64,000 nt of DNA from Epiperipatus broadwayi. Lineage: Eukaryota; Onychophora; Udeonychophora; Euonychophora; Peripatidae. The translations under genes were made by a program, and so were the position numbers. The notes beneath the pieces are model-generated. The model did no database searches. It worked only from the letters and a program-made list of their open reading frames with translations, and was not told the DNA's origin. The DNA lies in NCBI GenBank assembly GCA_028023455.1, contig JAQFVV010012441.1:1795911-1859910 (forward strand), written 5' to 3'. This document shows, piece by piece, positions 12,085 through 23,879 of this stretch; the stretch's first letter is position 1, and every line of letters starts with the position of its first letter.

Positions 12085-12372
12085 GGTACTACATAACCAA
12101 GCAACAACCAATTGAAATTGACAATGCAAACTAAAATCACATGATCTAGTAATAATAATGGTATTTTCTGGCAAATGTTAACCCAAAAGCGACCACCTTT
12201 AGTTTAATATTGTAGCTGTTATAAGAGTCGCATAAAATATATGTGTGATTTATTATAACAGTTAGAAGTGTTTCACTTTTGGTTAAATGGAACTCAGACA
12301 AATAATAGATCATATAGTTTCAGTTTGTATTGTCAATTTTGATTGATTGTTGCCTGGTCACATTGTACTGTA
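12085..12372. repeat. inverted-repeat element, family F
   Basis: Left arm (12085-12155) and right arm (12307-12370) are reverse complements. They share blocks such as GCAACAACCAATTG against CAATTTTGATTGATTGTTGC, and GACAATGCAAACT against CAGTTTGTATTGTC. The interior also pairs (AACCCAAAAGCGACCAC against GTGTTTCACTTTTGGTT), so almost all of it can fold. Related sequence occurs at 58308-58440 and, as one arm, at about 47295-47345. Confidence 0.7.
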
Positions 12373-14039
12373 ATTTTATCCAAATTACTACGTGGAAAAT
12401 TCAGTTTATATATATATGTGCGCATAATAAACATTGTGGAGTAATGAGAACTATATCTGTCTGCTTGCATATAATATGGAATCTGATTCCAGATAGAATC
12501 TGATTCCAGATAGAACTTGGATTCTATATAGTTAATGATTTTTAATAAATAGGTTTAGATAACTATTCTATAATTAACTCATCTAAATATCTAATTGTTG
12601 ATCAAGAAAAATGTACTTAATTATTCATAGGTAGAGATAATACAAAAACAAATTATAAAAACCATGACGACTCATCGATTGACTTTTATGTCTACTATAG
12701 TTAATGACGATTATCTTTTTTATTGTTTAGTTGTGAAGAATTTTGAAGAGACTTCAGTTATGAAATAGATAATTATATAATGCTTTATTATCCATGCATG
12801 AATAATTTGTACTAGCCAGCTTTACTAAATAAAGACTGATTACATCCACGGTAACTATATTAATTTTGCTCCTAAAATAGTTACGAGAGACTCAGTGCCT
12901 TTAAGATCAACAAATTAATGTAATCTTCTAAGTGACCAAAGACTTTTCAGGGCAAAATCTATTTATAGTACTATAGTTCTATGAACTATTATAAACTGGG
13001 TGGCAAATGTAATTATTAAATTCATGTCCATTGCTGATTCTATCCATATTCTCAGATTAATTTCTTATTTAGAACTCTTGTCTGTGAGGAATTTGAACCT
13101 GGATTGAGTGCATCTGGGCTTTTGATTTAATGTCCTTTTTATGCAGAAGCCAAATCATTTTTGTTTTTATTCAATCAAAGCTTACAATAGCTGATAGAAA
13201 TAATATAAATAGAATTTGCTCTTGGAAAGTATTTGGATTTGACCCAAATCTTTTTATAATGATGACATTTTATTCTAGTTTTATATTCATAATCTCAAAT
13301 TGAAATCTAACAATAATAATCTTCTCCACTACTGCTTGATCTTTCCTATAATACATTGATTTTACTTTGTAAAGTCACATTCTACTAATTATAATAATGT
13401 TCTCTTATAATTTTTAAAATTATTTGTTTTCTTCTCTTTTAAGAACTTATTTTACTCTCATCTTGTCTTTAGCACTTTTCAATAATAATTTTTGTTACTA
13501 TCATTTTTTAAATAATTTTTAAATCTATATTTTACATCCATGCTTTATGTATAGCATTTAAAAGATTTTAAATATTATCCCTAAGTTTAATTTGTTGTTG
13601 GCCAAAAATTTTGTAACAATATCTAAAACTCCTTATTTTTTCAAAATAAAATTATTTCGTTTTTATGTTTTAATTTGATAATCTGTATACACCAACTACT
13701 CCTTTCATTCTTTTTATCATAGAAATAGTAAACTTATTACATGACTAAATGAACTTACAACCAATTGTCGTGTCTTGTCATTCTTAACTCAACTAGCCAT
13801 TTAATAATCAGAAAATGGATATCTAGAAACATTATATAGAGATTAAATAAATGTTAATAACATTCAAATCTTCATCATCTTACAATTGGAAAACTTGGTG
13901 ATCAGTGATTTTTTTCTGACTGTACATATAAAATTGTTTAATAGAAAATGACCAACAGGTTGTCAGTTTATTAAAAAATTGTGGTTGGATTATTTGTAAA
14001 GTAGATATTTTATTTAATTAAATGCACTTATTTAATTCA
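12373..14039. other. intron, no gene
   Basis: AT-rich. A short direct duplication (TCTGATTCCAGATAGAA) lies at about 12481-12520. No ORF of interest is present. Confidence 0.4.
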
Positions 14040-14412
14040 AAAGTTAGAATTAAATAACTATATTGTCTCATTGGCACTGTTGTGGAAAAAAATGCTACTC
14101 ACGGGATCTTTAGCAACAAGGGAATATACACGTAGATGGAAAAATATGGGTGATTTAGTCTGCAAGTTGTGTAAGGAAGACATAGAAAATATTAGGCATC
14201 TGTTACTTCAGTGTAAATGCTTGGAAACAGAAAGGGTACAAATAATCAAGTTATGGAAGAATAAATATGAACTTAGTGATTATACAGAAAGTGAGTTATT
14301 GGTTTTTATGCTAGGTTTGGGAAAAGAAAAGGGGGATTTAGATATGAAGGTCATGGAGTTGACAAAGATTATGTTGTGGATAAGGAATGGAGCAGATTAT
14401 GGGAAAACTTAG
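14040..14412 (+). pseudogene. LINE reverse transcriptase C-terminus with zinc knuckle
   Basis: A 113-codon frame from 14071 reads LLWKKMLLTGSLATREYTRR, then CKLCKEDIENIRHLLLQC. This is the CxxC-x7-H-x4-C arrangement of the zinc module at the end of LINE RTs, preceded by the usual Leu-x-Thr-x-x-x-Leu helix. A helical tail of about 50 residues follows and the frame stops at 14412. A plausible 3' UTR with a GC-richer end (14440-14510) follows. No RT palm lies upstream, so this is a 5'-truncated insertion. The frame is clean, which argues for a fairly recent copy. Confidence 0.7.
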
Positions 14413-15092
14413 GATGGACAATGGAAAAGGAATGTAAAGTGGCTAACAGGTTTCTCAGGGCATAGCTGCTGAGAGATTCCTGACTCTGTTTAAGGAGAAA
14501 TCACAGTGCATCACATCACATTACTGTTTTAACAATGTGTGTAAGCATAAAGCAAAATGATTATGTGGTGTTTTAATGGTTTAAAAATAATTGATTAGTG
14601 AGATTTATAACAATTTTAAGCTACTGTTTAACTTGTGAATAGTAAGAAATCTGGAAGAACTCTTTTTTGCTCAAATTAACTAGCTTTAAAGTTAATTAGC
14701 CCAAGTTTAAAATTTCCAGAGATTTTACACCAATATTCTCAACCTGCCATAAGACTATTAGATTTATATGTTTATAGATATTTGCTCCTGTGATTCAATA
14801 GTAATTTGATTTTTACACACTAAATCTTGATTAGGTGTTTATTTAACTGATTAGTTATTGCAAAGAATGAGCTTAGATATATATTTTATTGAAGTATACA
14901 CTAAACATTATGTTAATATTTTATTGAATGTTTGTATAACAATTATTAATAATTAATACACGTAATATGATAGAGTGGACATAACAAACGATTATTCTTT
15001 CATTTATGCTTTGTGTATGACCCATATCTGACTAATCTAAATTGTACTCAGCTAACAATAATTAGATATCTATTTATTTATCAATAATTCAG
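14413..15092. other. LINE 3' end then AT-rich intron
   Basis: The first ~110 bases probably belong to the LINE 3' UTR. A small hairpin-like pair (AAATCTGGAA near 14649, TTCCAGAGATTT near 14714) is visible. Nothing else is recognised. Confidence 0.35.
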
Positions 15093-15110
15093 CCTAATTA
15101 GTTAGCTGAA
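15093..15110 (+). repeat. 18-bp direct repeat flanking foldback hairpin, left copy
   Basis: CCTAATTAGTTAGCTGAA, identical to 15711-15728 on the far side of the hairpin. This could be a long target-site duplication or an element-internal repeat. The 44 bases between it and the left arm have no counterpart on the right. Confidence 0.6.
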
Positions 15111-15154
15111 ACACACAGGCTTAATATATACCTGTGTTTATATATGTAATATAT

Positions 15155-15713
15155 AGGGTATATGAGCACAGACTTTCACACGACCCACGACTCTCCACAC
15201 TATCTCATAACACTGGTACACTTGAACACATATATGTTGAAAAGATAAATAATCACCAATATACGTATTTCATGCTAAACCAGCAATCATCAGTTGGTCC
15301 AGATTACCATCTCTATACATATATGCTATAAGTGCTAAGATATATATTAAGATAGCCAAACCTTATACTTTAATGAACAGGCTTCAATCCACTCCATACT
15401 CCAACTCTTCAACCGTCCATCCAATTGAAAATTCAGATTTTTAATTGGATGGACGGTTGAAGAGTTGGAGTATGGAGTGGATTGAAGCCTGTCCATTAAA
15501 GTATATGGTTTGGCTATCTTAATATATATCTGAGCACTTATAGCATATATGTGTAGAGATGGTAATCTGGACCAACTGATGATTGCTGGTTTAGCATGAA
15601 ATACTATATTGGTGATTATTTATCTTTTCAATATATGTGTGTTCAAGTATATCACTGTTATGAGATAGTGTGGAGAGTCGTGGGTCGTGTGAAAGTCTGT
15701 GCTTATATACCCT
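15155..15713. mobile_element. foldback element, family A (0.56 kb hairpin)
   Basis: Left arm 15155-15433 and right arm 15438-15713 are reverse complements over about 277 bp with few mismatches, separated by only a few bases (near TTCAGATT). Shared blocks run in mirrored order: AGGGTATATGAGC, the GTGGAGAGTCGTGGGTCGTG block, GATTATTTATCTTTTCA, the CAACTGATGATTGCTGG block, and a central GGATGGACGGTTGAAGAG block. No ORF. The transcript would form a near-perfect long hairpin. Related partial copies lie at 11020, 18829 and 21860. Confidence 0.88.
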
Positions 15714-15728
15714 AATTAGTTAGCTGAA
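15711..15728 (+). repeat. 18-bp direct repeat flanking foldback hairpin, right copy
   Basis: CCTAATTAGTTAGCTGAA, identical to 15093-15110. Confidence 0.6.
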
Positions 15729-16449
15729 GTTACATAAAATTCCTCAATTATACGAAATACTTAGCAGCTCTAATCTGAAAGTGGTTTTCTTAAATACAAT
15801 ATAATTAATTGTGTACCTTAAAGCTCTTTGTGAATTAAAAAACAACAAATTGATGAAAAGAATTGGTTAAATGATAAATCTTTTATAGGTTGCGTAAAAA
15901 AAAACAAATTCTAGTGGCAATTGAAAACCATTTTTATGCGCTTATTCCAATTAATGAAAAATAGATTATTGCAATCTATTCCAACTACCTTGAAAGTGTA
16001 ATGATGGAAAAGTTGCAAACAACAGCGACCTCTACTTGATTGTTCCTCATTAAAATCGTTAATTATAATATAAGCTTTCCCATTAACTATTATACATACA
16101 TGTATAAATATATCTATTGATTGTTTGTAATAGTTTCACTGAAATGTATGCTCACATGATTTAAAATTATTTTGATTAAACTTGAAAAACAGTCAAACTA
16201 AATTTTTAAATCCCTGATGAACTGTTAGAATCGAGCTAAAACTTATATATCAAACTATATAATGATAATTAAATAAAATAGTATTTAGAAAAAAAAAACC
16301 GAAATGTAACTAATATTTTCCTGTGAATCAAATACTGTTTATAATTCTGTTTTCTTTTTAAATTATTTATTCTTAAATGTTTTGTTATTTTTCTTCCCAC
16401 CGAATATGTTTGATTGAAAACTCGGAAGTTCGTAAGGAATTCAAGCGCC
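15729..16449. other. intron, no gene
   Basis: AT-rich with no supportable feature. Confidence 0.4.
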
Positions 16450-16527
16450 AGAACAGCCAACGCCGGAATCGATCCTGGAATCTCGTGATATTTAAGACGA
16501 CGCTCTACTAGCTGGGCCAAATCGCAC
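16450..16527 (-). repeat. tRNA-derived SINE head (class distinct from 39871 family)
   Basis: On the minus strand there is an A-box-like TGGCCCAGCTAGTAGAGC followed about 30 bases later by a B-box-like GGATCGATTCC (plus 16465-16475). This is the internal RNA polymerase III promoter layout of a tRNA. The predicted anticodon stem does not close well and no CCA or intact acceptor is evident, so this is a SINE head or tRNA pseudogene rather than a working tRNA gene. The overlapping 83-codon ORF is a shadow. Confidence 0.6.
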
Positions 16528-16679
16528 AGGGTAGAAAAGGAGATAAAGAAAGCAGATGAATGCTTTTTTTTTTTTCAAACAGTTGGTAAATTAAATTAAA
16601 AATGTTTTAAACTGTATACACTTGAGTTTGCACAAAACAATTATTTTTATTTGTGAAAATATTCAAATTAGTGGATTCT

Positions 16680-18820
16680 GTAGAAGAAAATGCTTGTAAA
16701 ACAATATCTTAGTATTGGAAGGAAATTAATTGTTTCAGTAACAAGAGGAAAAAATGGAATTATTTTTAAAAAGAAAGATGATGCTAAGAAACATGCAAAA
16801 GAATTCTATAAAGAATTATATTGTAAAAATATATGTATATCCCTTACAAGTACTACAACTTTTGAATTGCCAAATATTTTACACGAGATGAGACAAGTAA
16901 TTACATCTCGGAAGGGACAAAAAACTCTGGGAAATGATTGAATTATTACTGATATTTTAAAAGAAACAAATGTGAAAAACAAGAAAAATTGACAATGTTA
17001 TCCACCAAATATCTAAAAGATAAAGATTTGTCAGATGATTGAACAAAAGCAGTAAAAACATTGACATTTAAGAAAGACGATTAAAAATGTATTAAAAATT
17101 GCAAGCCTATTATTCTATTGTTAGTTTTGTAAAAGGTATATGCAAAAATAATCTCAACCTATTGTAGCAAAATTTGGATGCAACATTGAAACAATCCAGT
17201 TTGAATAAGAGAGGTTTTAGCAAGTCATCATATCCAATTACTGAATGAAATTTTTTAAAAAATAAATGAATATGAGTTGTTCATATGTTTTGGATTTGTT
17301 AATTATGAGAAAACATTTGACTTTTTAAGCACTCCACAGTAATTAAGTTACTGTAATATTCTGAAGAATATTACTATGCTAAGTAATATTTACTAGGCTA
17401 TAACCTCGAGAATATGCGTGTAAAAATGCGATAGTAGGGACCGCTACAGGTGTTTAACCACAAGCTTACGCTATGGAAGAAAAGAAGGGAACCCTTCTTT
17501 ACTTCAACCTACTTTCTATTTAAATAGGTGAAGCTGAAGCGGTTAGATCTGCGAGCGTGAAGCTATTCAATACTTCACTGATTAAGTCCACATTTCTTAT
17601 TACACATTAATACTCGCGAAATCTTTCGATTTACAACGAGTCAATGGAAAGATTTTATAGTTAGAAATCTATTACGATAATTTAAAGTTGTAATTATAAA
17701 TTTATTAAACGCACATTGTTTACTTAAGTGACTCGTTGTAAATCGAAAGATTTCGCGAGTATTAATGTGTAATAAGAAATGTGGACTTAATCAGTGAAGT
17801 ATCGAATAGCTTCACGCTCGCAGATCTAACCGCTTCAGCTTCACCTATTTAAATAGAAAGTAGGTTGAAGTAAAGAAGGGTTCCCCTCATTTCTTCCATA
17901 GCGTAAGCTTGTGGCTAAACATTTGTAGAGGTTCCTACTATCGCATTTTTACATGCATATTCTCGAGGTTATAGCCTCAGTAAATATTACTTACGTAAAC
18001 AATGTGCGTTTAATAAATTTATAATTATTACTATGGTAAGTAGTAAAACGTGTATAACAGGCTAAATCTCTATCTCCAAAACATTTTACAGCAGTTTTAC
18101 AAAAAATATTTTTGATTAAAATATGAAGCTAATGAAATAAAATAGAGATTATTTAATTTATCTACACTTTGTAGATGATATGGTTATTTTTGCAAATAAT
18201 GCTTCGGAGCTTCAGAAAATGTTATAAGATTTATCATATGAAAGTAAGAAAATAGATCTAAAGATAAATGGTAAAAAAAAAACTAAAGTAATGTTCAATG
18301 AATTTTCTCAGAATAAAAAAATAAAAAATCGATAATTATAAGTTTAAAAAGAGCTACAAATAACTTGGTCAGATTATTAATACTTATAATTAATTGTAGA
18401 ATTAAATTTGTATGGCTGTTTTCAATAGAATGCCTATGTTTAAAAAGGAAAATTTTAAATAGATGTGCTTTGTTAGTTTTTATTTTTTAGATCTGAGACT
18501 TGGACACTTAACAGATAATTAATATAAAGACTTCCGACCAATCAACAAAATATAGATAAATGTATGTTGAGTATACACAAAGAGATCAAAAATGAAATAT
18601 ATAGATGAAAGAATAAACTTGCTATTGCTGACATGATTGGAAAAAAAAGATTGAAATGAAATGGAAGTGAAATAAATACAGAGCTAAAAGAGATGAAAAT
18701 AGATAGAATGTTGAAGGGTTAAATAGGATTCCAAGATCTTGTAAAAGTTCTAGAAGACATGTTTAATCAATAGATAAAGCTTGCTGCTGTGATATGGACT
18801 AGAAAGGCTTATACATGTAA
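16680..18820 (+). pseudogene. RTE-type LINE copy, degenerate, split by a foldback insertion
   Basis: Frames on the plus strand follow RTE reverse-transcriptase order. At 16690-16941 comes the pre-RT region (GKNGIIFKKKDDAKKHAKEF, then LPNILHEMRQVI). Near 17280-17330 is FVNYEKTFDFL (motif A; the first catalytic Asp reads Asn). Near 18165-18200 is FVDDMVIFANNA (motif C, FVDD). After that come remnants of the C-terminal region, recognisable by comparison with 23880-24515 (LGQIIN, MCLKRK, ETWTLN counterparts), up to about 18790. Stops are frequent. The stretch 17386-18026 is a later insertion between motifs A and C. Confidence 0.75.
17386..18026. mobile_element. foldback element inserted in the RTE copy
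   Basis: Arm A (about 17386-17642) and arm A' (about 17725-17996) are reverse complements over roughly 260 bp. Shared blocks are CTATAACCTCGAGAATATGC, CGCTTCAGCTTCACCTATTT read against its complement, and ACTCGTTGTAAATCGAAAG. A second pair lies inside and outside A': B' at about 17690-17722 and B at about 17997-18026 (GTAAACAATGTGCGTTTAAT block). The order is A, spacer, B', A', B. The element is flanked by 15-of-16-bp direct repeats, ATTACTATGCTAAGTA (17370-17385) and ATTACTATGGTAAGTA (18027-18042), a probable target-site duplication. No ORF. Confidence 0.82.
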
Positions 18821-18828
18821 AAAAAAAA

Positions 18829-19015
18829 AATCTCCAATATACATATTTCATGCTAAATCAGCACTCATCAGTTGGTCCAGATCATAGGACCAAGTGGTGA
18901 GTGCTGTTTCAGCATGAACTATGTAATTGGAGATCATTTATCTTTTTCACATATATGTGGTCATGTGTATCATTTGTATAAGATAGAGTGGATAACTATA
19001 ATGAGATTGAAAGTC
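18829..19015. repeat. foldback family A, short inverted copy
   Basis: Left part 18829-18885 and right part 18886-19015 contain the family-A core in opposite orientations (CAGCACTCATCAGTTGGTCC against GGACCAAGTGGTGAGTGCTG) with almost no spacer. It follows the end of the RTE copy directly. Confidence 0.75.
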
Positions 19016-19025
19016 TGAGTTGAAT

Positions 19026-19528
19026 TATATAATGGGCATGCCAATAGCTCTTAACAAGCTTTTCATAATAGTCTTATCCTCAGATCAGTTTCTAGCTCTG
19101 TCTTTCATCAGTGCAGTACTAGGATATTCAAGCATTAGATTTAAAATACCAGGGTCAAGCCCAGCACTTTATCTAATGTTTAACTGTTATGTAGACTTAA
19201 TTTCCTTGCAATTATTGTTATTGCCCTTAAATCTTTGGTGATTTTATATTGCTAAACTTATTAATGTATAGTGTATCTGAACTTAGTTCAGTTCTATATG
19301 TCTATTTATGCTAGATAGCTGGATTTGAAAATATATAGATGTTTGAAAATTTCAGATTTCTATTTAATAGTTAAGCATTAGATAAAGTGCTGGGGTTGAA
19401 CTATTATTTTAAATCTAATGCTTGAATATCCTAGTGCCTTACTAATAAAAGCCAGAGCTTGGTCTGAGGATCAGAATATTCTGCAAAGCTTGTCAAGAGC
19501 TATTGACATGCTCATTATATAACATTTG
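19026..19528. repeat. inverted-repeat element, family C
   Basis: Arms 19026-19190 and 19367-19528 are reverse complements. Shared blocks include GCCAATAGCTCTTAACAAGC, TAGGATATTCAAGCATTAG and AGCACTTTATCTAATG. The left arm carries on its minus strand a CTGATGA...GAAAC core (19111-19088). The interior of 175 bp is unrelated AT-rich DNA. Confidence 0.75.
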
Positions 19529-19629
19529 TAATACAAGCATATTAAATTATGTTACATGATATATGACTTGATTTCTACCTTTTCATAAATTCTTTGAGTT
19601 AAAATCTTCAATAAAACTTTAAAAGCATG

Positions 19630-21190
19630 AGATAATTAACTTATTGTCTTGTACTCCTCACATTTAACAGCTTTCTTCTTTTTAGCAACTGAAATCATTA
19701 TAGTCCTCAAAAAATTTTCAGACCAAACTCCACTAATATATATCAAATTGCTATGTCCAACTATTTTCTTCATAGTAATTTCTCTCATTTCTTTCAAAAA
19801 TTCTATAGGTATTGTATCAAATCTGACAGCTTCACCATTTTTCATTTATTCAATTGAGTTTATTATTTTATCTTTAAATATGTACATATCTTCATCATCT
19901 ATTTCAATATTTTTATTTTCAAGTTCATAATTAATTGAAATATTTCATTGCTATCAGTTAATCTCTTTCTATTCTTATCAGCTATTTCATTTGTTAACCA
20001 TTTCTTTTTTTCAAAAATGTCATTTCTTATTCAATCAAATACCAGATTATATCTTCTTACTTGTTAATGCACTTCTATCACTGTAAATTCTTGTTTCAAC
20101 CATTTTTTGTTGCTAAATCTATTTCTTTCCTTAGTTTATTATTAATTTTTTATATGCAACTTTGCTCTTTCTCAGTATTTAAATTCTTCCATCTTCTCCA
20201 TACTTCAATCTTATCCAACATATCTTCAGTTGTCCAAAATCATTTAGCTTTTTTTAATGTAATAGTTTGTATTTCTTTTTTTTTTTTTTTTGCTGTTTTT
20301 AATATTCCTTCTTTAATCTTACATCAATGCTTTTCAGAATTATTCATGTATTCCTCAATTTTATCAATTTTTTTATTATATTTTTACATATTAAACCAAA
20401 TCTTCTTTTCTTCATTTCTTTCAGTTTAACTAATCCTGTCGTACATATCTTTTTCTTTTTTTATTCTTTTTAAACTCAACTTTATTTTGTTCGTAATCAA
20501 ATTACGATCAGAATTTATGTCAGTACTAAGAAAAGCATGGAAATCCTTAATAGTATTTTTATATCTACCATGAATCAATATTTAGTTTATTTAATATTGT
20601 TCTCTACTATCTGGAACTTTCCATGTATACAATCTTCTTGAATAATTTTTAAAGCAATCATTTACAACCACAAAGCTATTTTTCTTACAAAATTCCATAA
20701 ACTAGTTACCTCTTTTACTCTTTTATCCAATATCATAATACTCTATAACATTTCATTTCTTACCCTTTACCATAACACTATTCCAATTATTCAATAATAA
20801 TATACATGCATTTTTACTCTCACATATAATTTTTTCTCTTTTCATATTGCACATCCATTTAATATCATAATGACTGGCATATGGGATATAAACTTATATA
20901 AATAACAAACCCTATGACTTATAGTTATCCTTGTCATCATAAATATATGGTCAACACAATCTACCTTTGCTGACTAGTCCAAATTTTTTTCCCAACAGCA
21001 ATGCCAACTCCATTTATTGCTCAGAAAGAAATAATATCTCCACCATTTACTTCTCTATATCCCTCCCATCTCACTTCATTTTACCCTATAACATCAATAT
21101 TATTTACTTTCATTTCCATTTTTAAATTTTCTAATTTCCCATCTTTTCCTAATGATCTTATATTCCAATACCAACTCTCAAAGTGTTTTA
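19630..21190 (-). pseudogene. RTE-type LINE copy, 5' half (endonuclease plus early RT)
   Basis: Read on the minus strand from about 21190 there is WYWNIRSLGKDGKLENLKME, then IDVIG, a stop, NEVRWEGYREVNGGDIISF and NGVGIAVGK near 21000. This is the start of the APE-type endonuclease domain of an RTE element. Further on are pre-RT blocks (near 20500-20420: KIKLSLKRIK) and at 19845-19636 the frame MKNGEAVRFDTIPIEFLKEM through KKKKAVKCEEYKTIS. This last block is nearly the same as one in the copy at 34690-36925. Many stops and frameshifts; the palm motifs are absent because the copy breaks off at about 19630. Confidence 0.72.
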
Positions 21191-21859
21191 AGTGATTATT
21201 TTTATGAAGATTTTGCTGGTTTTATACTTGAGTAGCTTCATGGCTGCTTTTGGAATATATACCAAAGCTGTCCTTAACTGAGATCTCAACATCAATTTCA
21301 ATAAATCCTATGGACATACTTATAATAAAATAAATACATAGAGATTGTAATAATTTCCCATGTCTTCTTTTCCCAGTGACAACTTTTATTATAGGCTTAT
21401 TATAGTAGCAGTATATCATAAAATGATCATCAACCACCACTTTTCCCCTCACTTTTCTCACCTGTAGGGATCTTCTGCTAACTAGGAATAGTCTTGTTGC
21501 TAACCCAGCATCTTGTTGAGTGTTGTTTTATTTAATGGTAGCCAACACTGCCATTATATTTTCACCAATTATAGGAGTTGTAGCATTTTATAAAAGTGAA
21601 CATGGTACTGTTTCTTTCATCACCGTATACTGTATTACATGACATAAATCATGAATTTGATTTAAATGTGACACCAGGTGAAAGTTATTAAGAGTGCAAT
21701 TGCCTTTTTGTACAATGTAATTGGTTTTGTTTGCCTCAGATAGAAATAAGAATAAGAAATCTAATTCTAGATATGCTACTATCTGATTGCTCTTCTAGAT
21801 CAAAATTGAGTATACTGTTCCTGTTAATAAATATAGACAATTTTACATATATGTTGAAC
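21191..21859. other. no gene; possible upstream LINE sequence
   Basis: A minus-strand frame at 21461-21222 (79 codons, from MRKVRGKVVVDDHFM) adjoins the endonuclease start and may be the 5' UTR or N-terminal extension of the LINE. Otherwise AT-rich and unassigned. Confidence 0.3.
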
Positions 21860-22375
21860 ATACTACTGATACACATGACCACACACATGTAGAAAAGATA
21901 AATAATCACCAATATACATATTTTGTGCTGAACCAGCACTTATCAATTGGTCCAGATTATCATCTCCCATACATATATATATAATCAGTGTTCATTCTGC
22001 CCATCCCTCTTCAATGGATACTGTCCTATACATGAGGGGTCAGAGTGACTTGGGGTCAACATGGGCATGACAACAATATTGGCACCAGCATGGGATTTGG
22101 GCATTCTATCATCAGATTTTCAATGGTATGTATGGCTGAAAAGTTTGAGTAGATTGAAGCCTGTCCATTAAAGTATAAAGATTTGCTATCTTAATATAAA
22201 CTGAGCACCAATTATATATATATGGGAGATGATAATCTGGATCAACTGATGAGTGCTGGTTCAGCACGAAATACGTATATTAGTGACTGCTTATCTTTTC
22301 TACATGTGTGTGGTCATGGGTATCAGTGATATGAGATAGTGTGGATAGTTGAAGGTTGCTTGAAAGCCTGTGTTC
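21860..22375. mobile_element. foldback family A copy with a unique centre
   Basis: Left arm 21860-21985 and right arm 22205-22340 are reverse complements (GATAAATAATCACCAATATA against a TATTAGTGACTGCTTATC counterpart, and CCAGCACTTATCAATTGGTC against its partner). The centre (about 21990-22200) includes a GC-richer block ending in GTAGATTGAAGCCTGTCCAT, which is also the loop-proximal block of the hairpin at 15155-15713. This defines a full-length layout: arm, centre, arm. Confidence 0.75.
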
Positions 22376-23460
22376 AAATCCCCTATATTAACAGTTATGT
22401 TCCAGGTATAAGAATGCCTGTATTTCAAATCTTATATATGTTGAACGTGTTTGCTCTTTTATAAATATTGAATATATATTAATATTAGGAGATTAATATT
22501 AAGATTTGTGCAGACAAAATATCTCATAAAAAGAGTATTCTAATTTTGTAGAAAATTCCGAAAAGCTAATTTTAAGCCTTACTTTATTAAAAATATATTA
22601 TTGTTTAAGGGTTTACAAATTTAATTGTACTTTATCCGCAAATAAAAGTAATAAGTTTTTTTATATTATATTTTATGTGCAATATTTTGAAATTACTGTC
22701 ATAAAATTAACTTCTCTAGTATATATAGTAATTAATTAAAAATTATTTTATCTGTGCAAAATATCTGCAGTCTAATCTAAGTTCGATAACAGGGTTTTAG
22801 AAATATTACATATATATATATCAACTCCTACAGAAAATCACGCATCCTCCAACGTTGTATACACAAACATTCTCATCCGCATTCGTTAAAATAAATATTA
22901 AAGCATAAAATATTAATTCATGAGTAAATAAAAATAATTCGTTTACTTTGATCATAAATTTGTATTTATTATTTTCTTAGGCAAAAAATAATTTATATTA
23001 TTTTAATTATGAATATTAAAAGACGAAGAGAAATAACTAAATTCGAACATTTTCAAACATGTATGCATATTCTAACACATATGAAATAAAAAGCTAGATA
23101 TATTATTATTGTTATTATTATTCAAGGATGTTTGCTCCTAATAATCTCAGGAGTAATGATTTATCGTCTATTTGTTTTTTCAGCTGTTCAAAAGCTCTGT
23201 TTATTATTGTTGATTCTGGAGTTCATTCATCTGATTAATCGTCCAACCTTCTTTTACCATCAAGCTATCCGAAAATTATATATTTGTTTTTCAAATAAAT
23301 TAAATCGTCTCATAATTTCAACCCATGATTTGTATTTCAAATTAGAGTTCAGATCTTTTCTTGCTGCTCAGGTATTTTTCAAGTCCCAACACCAGCTTCC
23401 CAAACATCGATAAATTTTGTACTTTTTTATTTTCAGTGTCTAAATTTCATATTTATTCCA
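22376..23460. other. intron, no gene
   Basis: AT-rich, with a short (TA)n near 22808 and (ATT)n near 23102-23120. A plus-strand frame at 23132-23413 has no recognisable motif and lacks protein-like composition. Confidence 0.4.
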
Positions 23461-23645
23461 AACCACAAGAAACTTCATAACTTTAAATAATTATTGATTT
23501 TCATTTTTAAAAATATATTTCTATGTTTGTTTTAATCTGTGATATATTTATAGCAAACCACAAGAAACTCCATAACTTTAAATCATTCTGATTCTTATTT
23601 TTAAAAATATATCTTTATTTTTGTTTTAATCTGTGATCTATCTTT
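23461..23645 (+). repeat. tandem duplication, about 93 bp unit, two copies
   Basis: Both copies contain AAACCACAAGAAACT, CATAACTTTAAAT, TTTTTAAAAATATAT and GTTTTAATCTGTGAT in order, starting at about 23460 and 23553. There are several substitutions between them. Confidence 0.85.
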
Positions 23646-23879
23646 ATTACCTACTGGTTCTTTTATTGTTATTGAATTATCTAAAGAGTCAAAAGCCATT
23701 AATCACTTCTATGACTTCTTTATTAATTTGGATCTCAATTGTTCTTTCTATCATTATAATATTTATCTTTTTCATATTTACACATAATACCAATTTTTCT
23801 AATGAGACTTTTTTATTTATTTAGTGTGGTATTTTAAATTAAATATAGCTCAATATATCTGTAAACAAAATTTGCTCAA

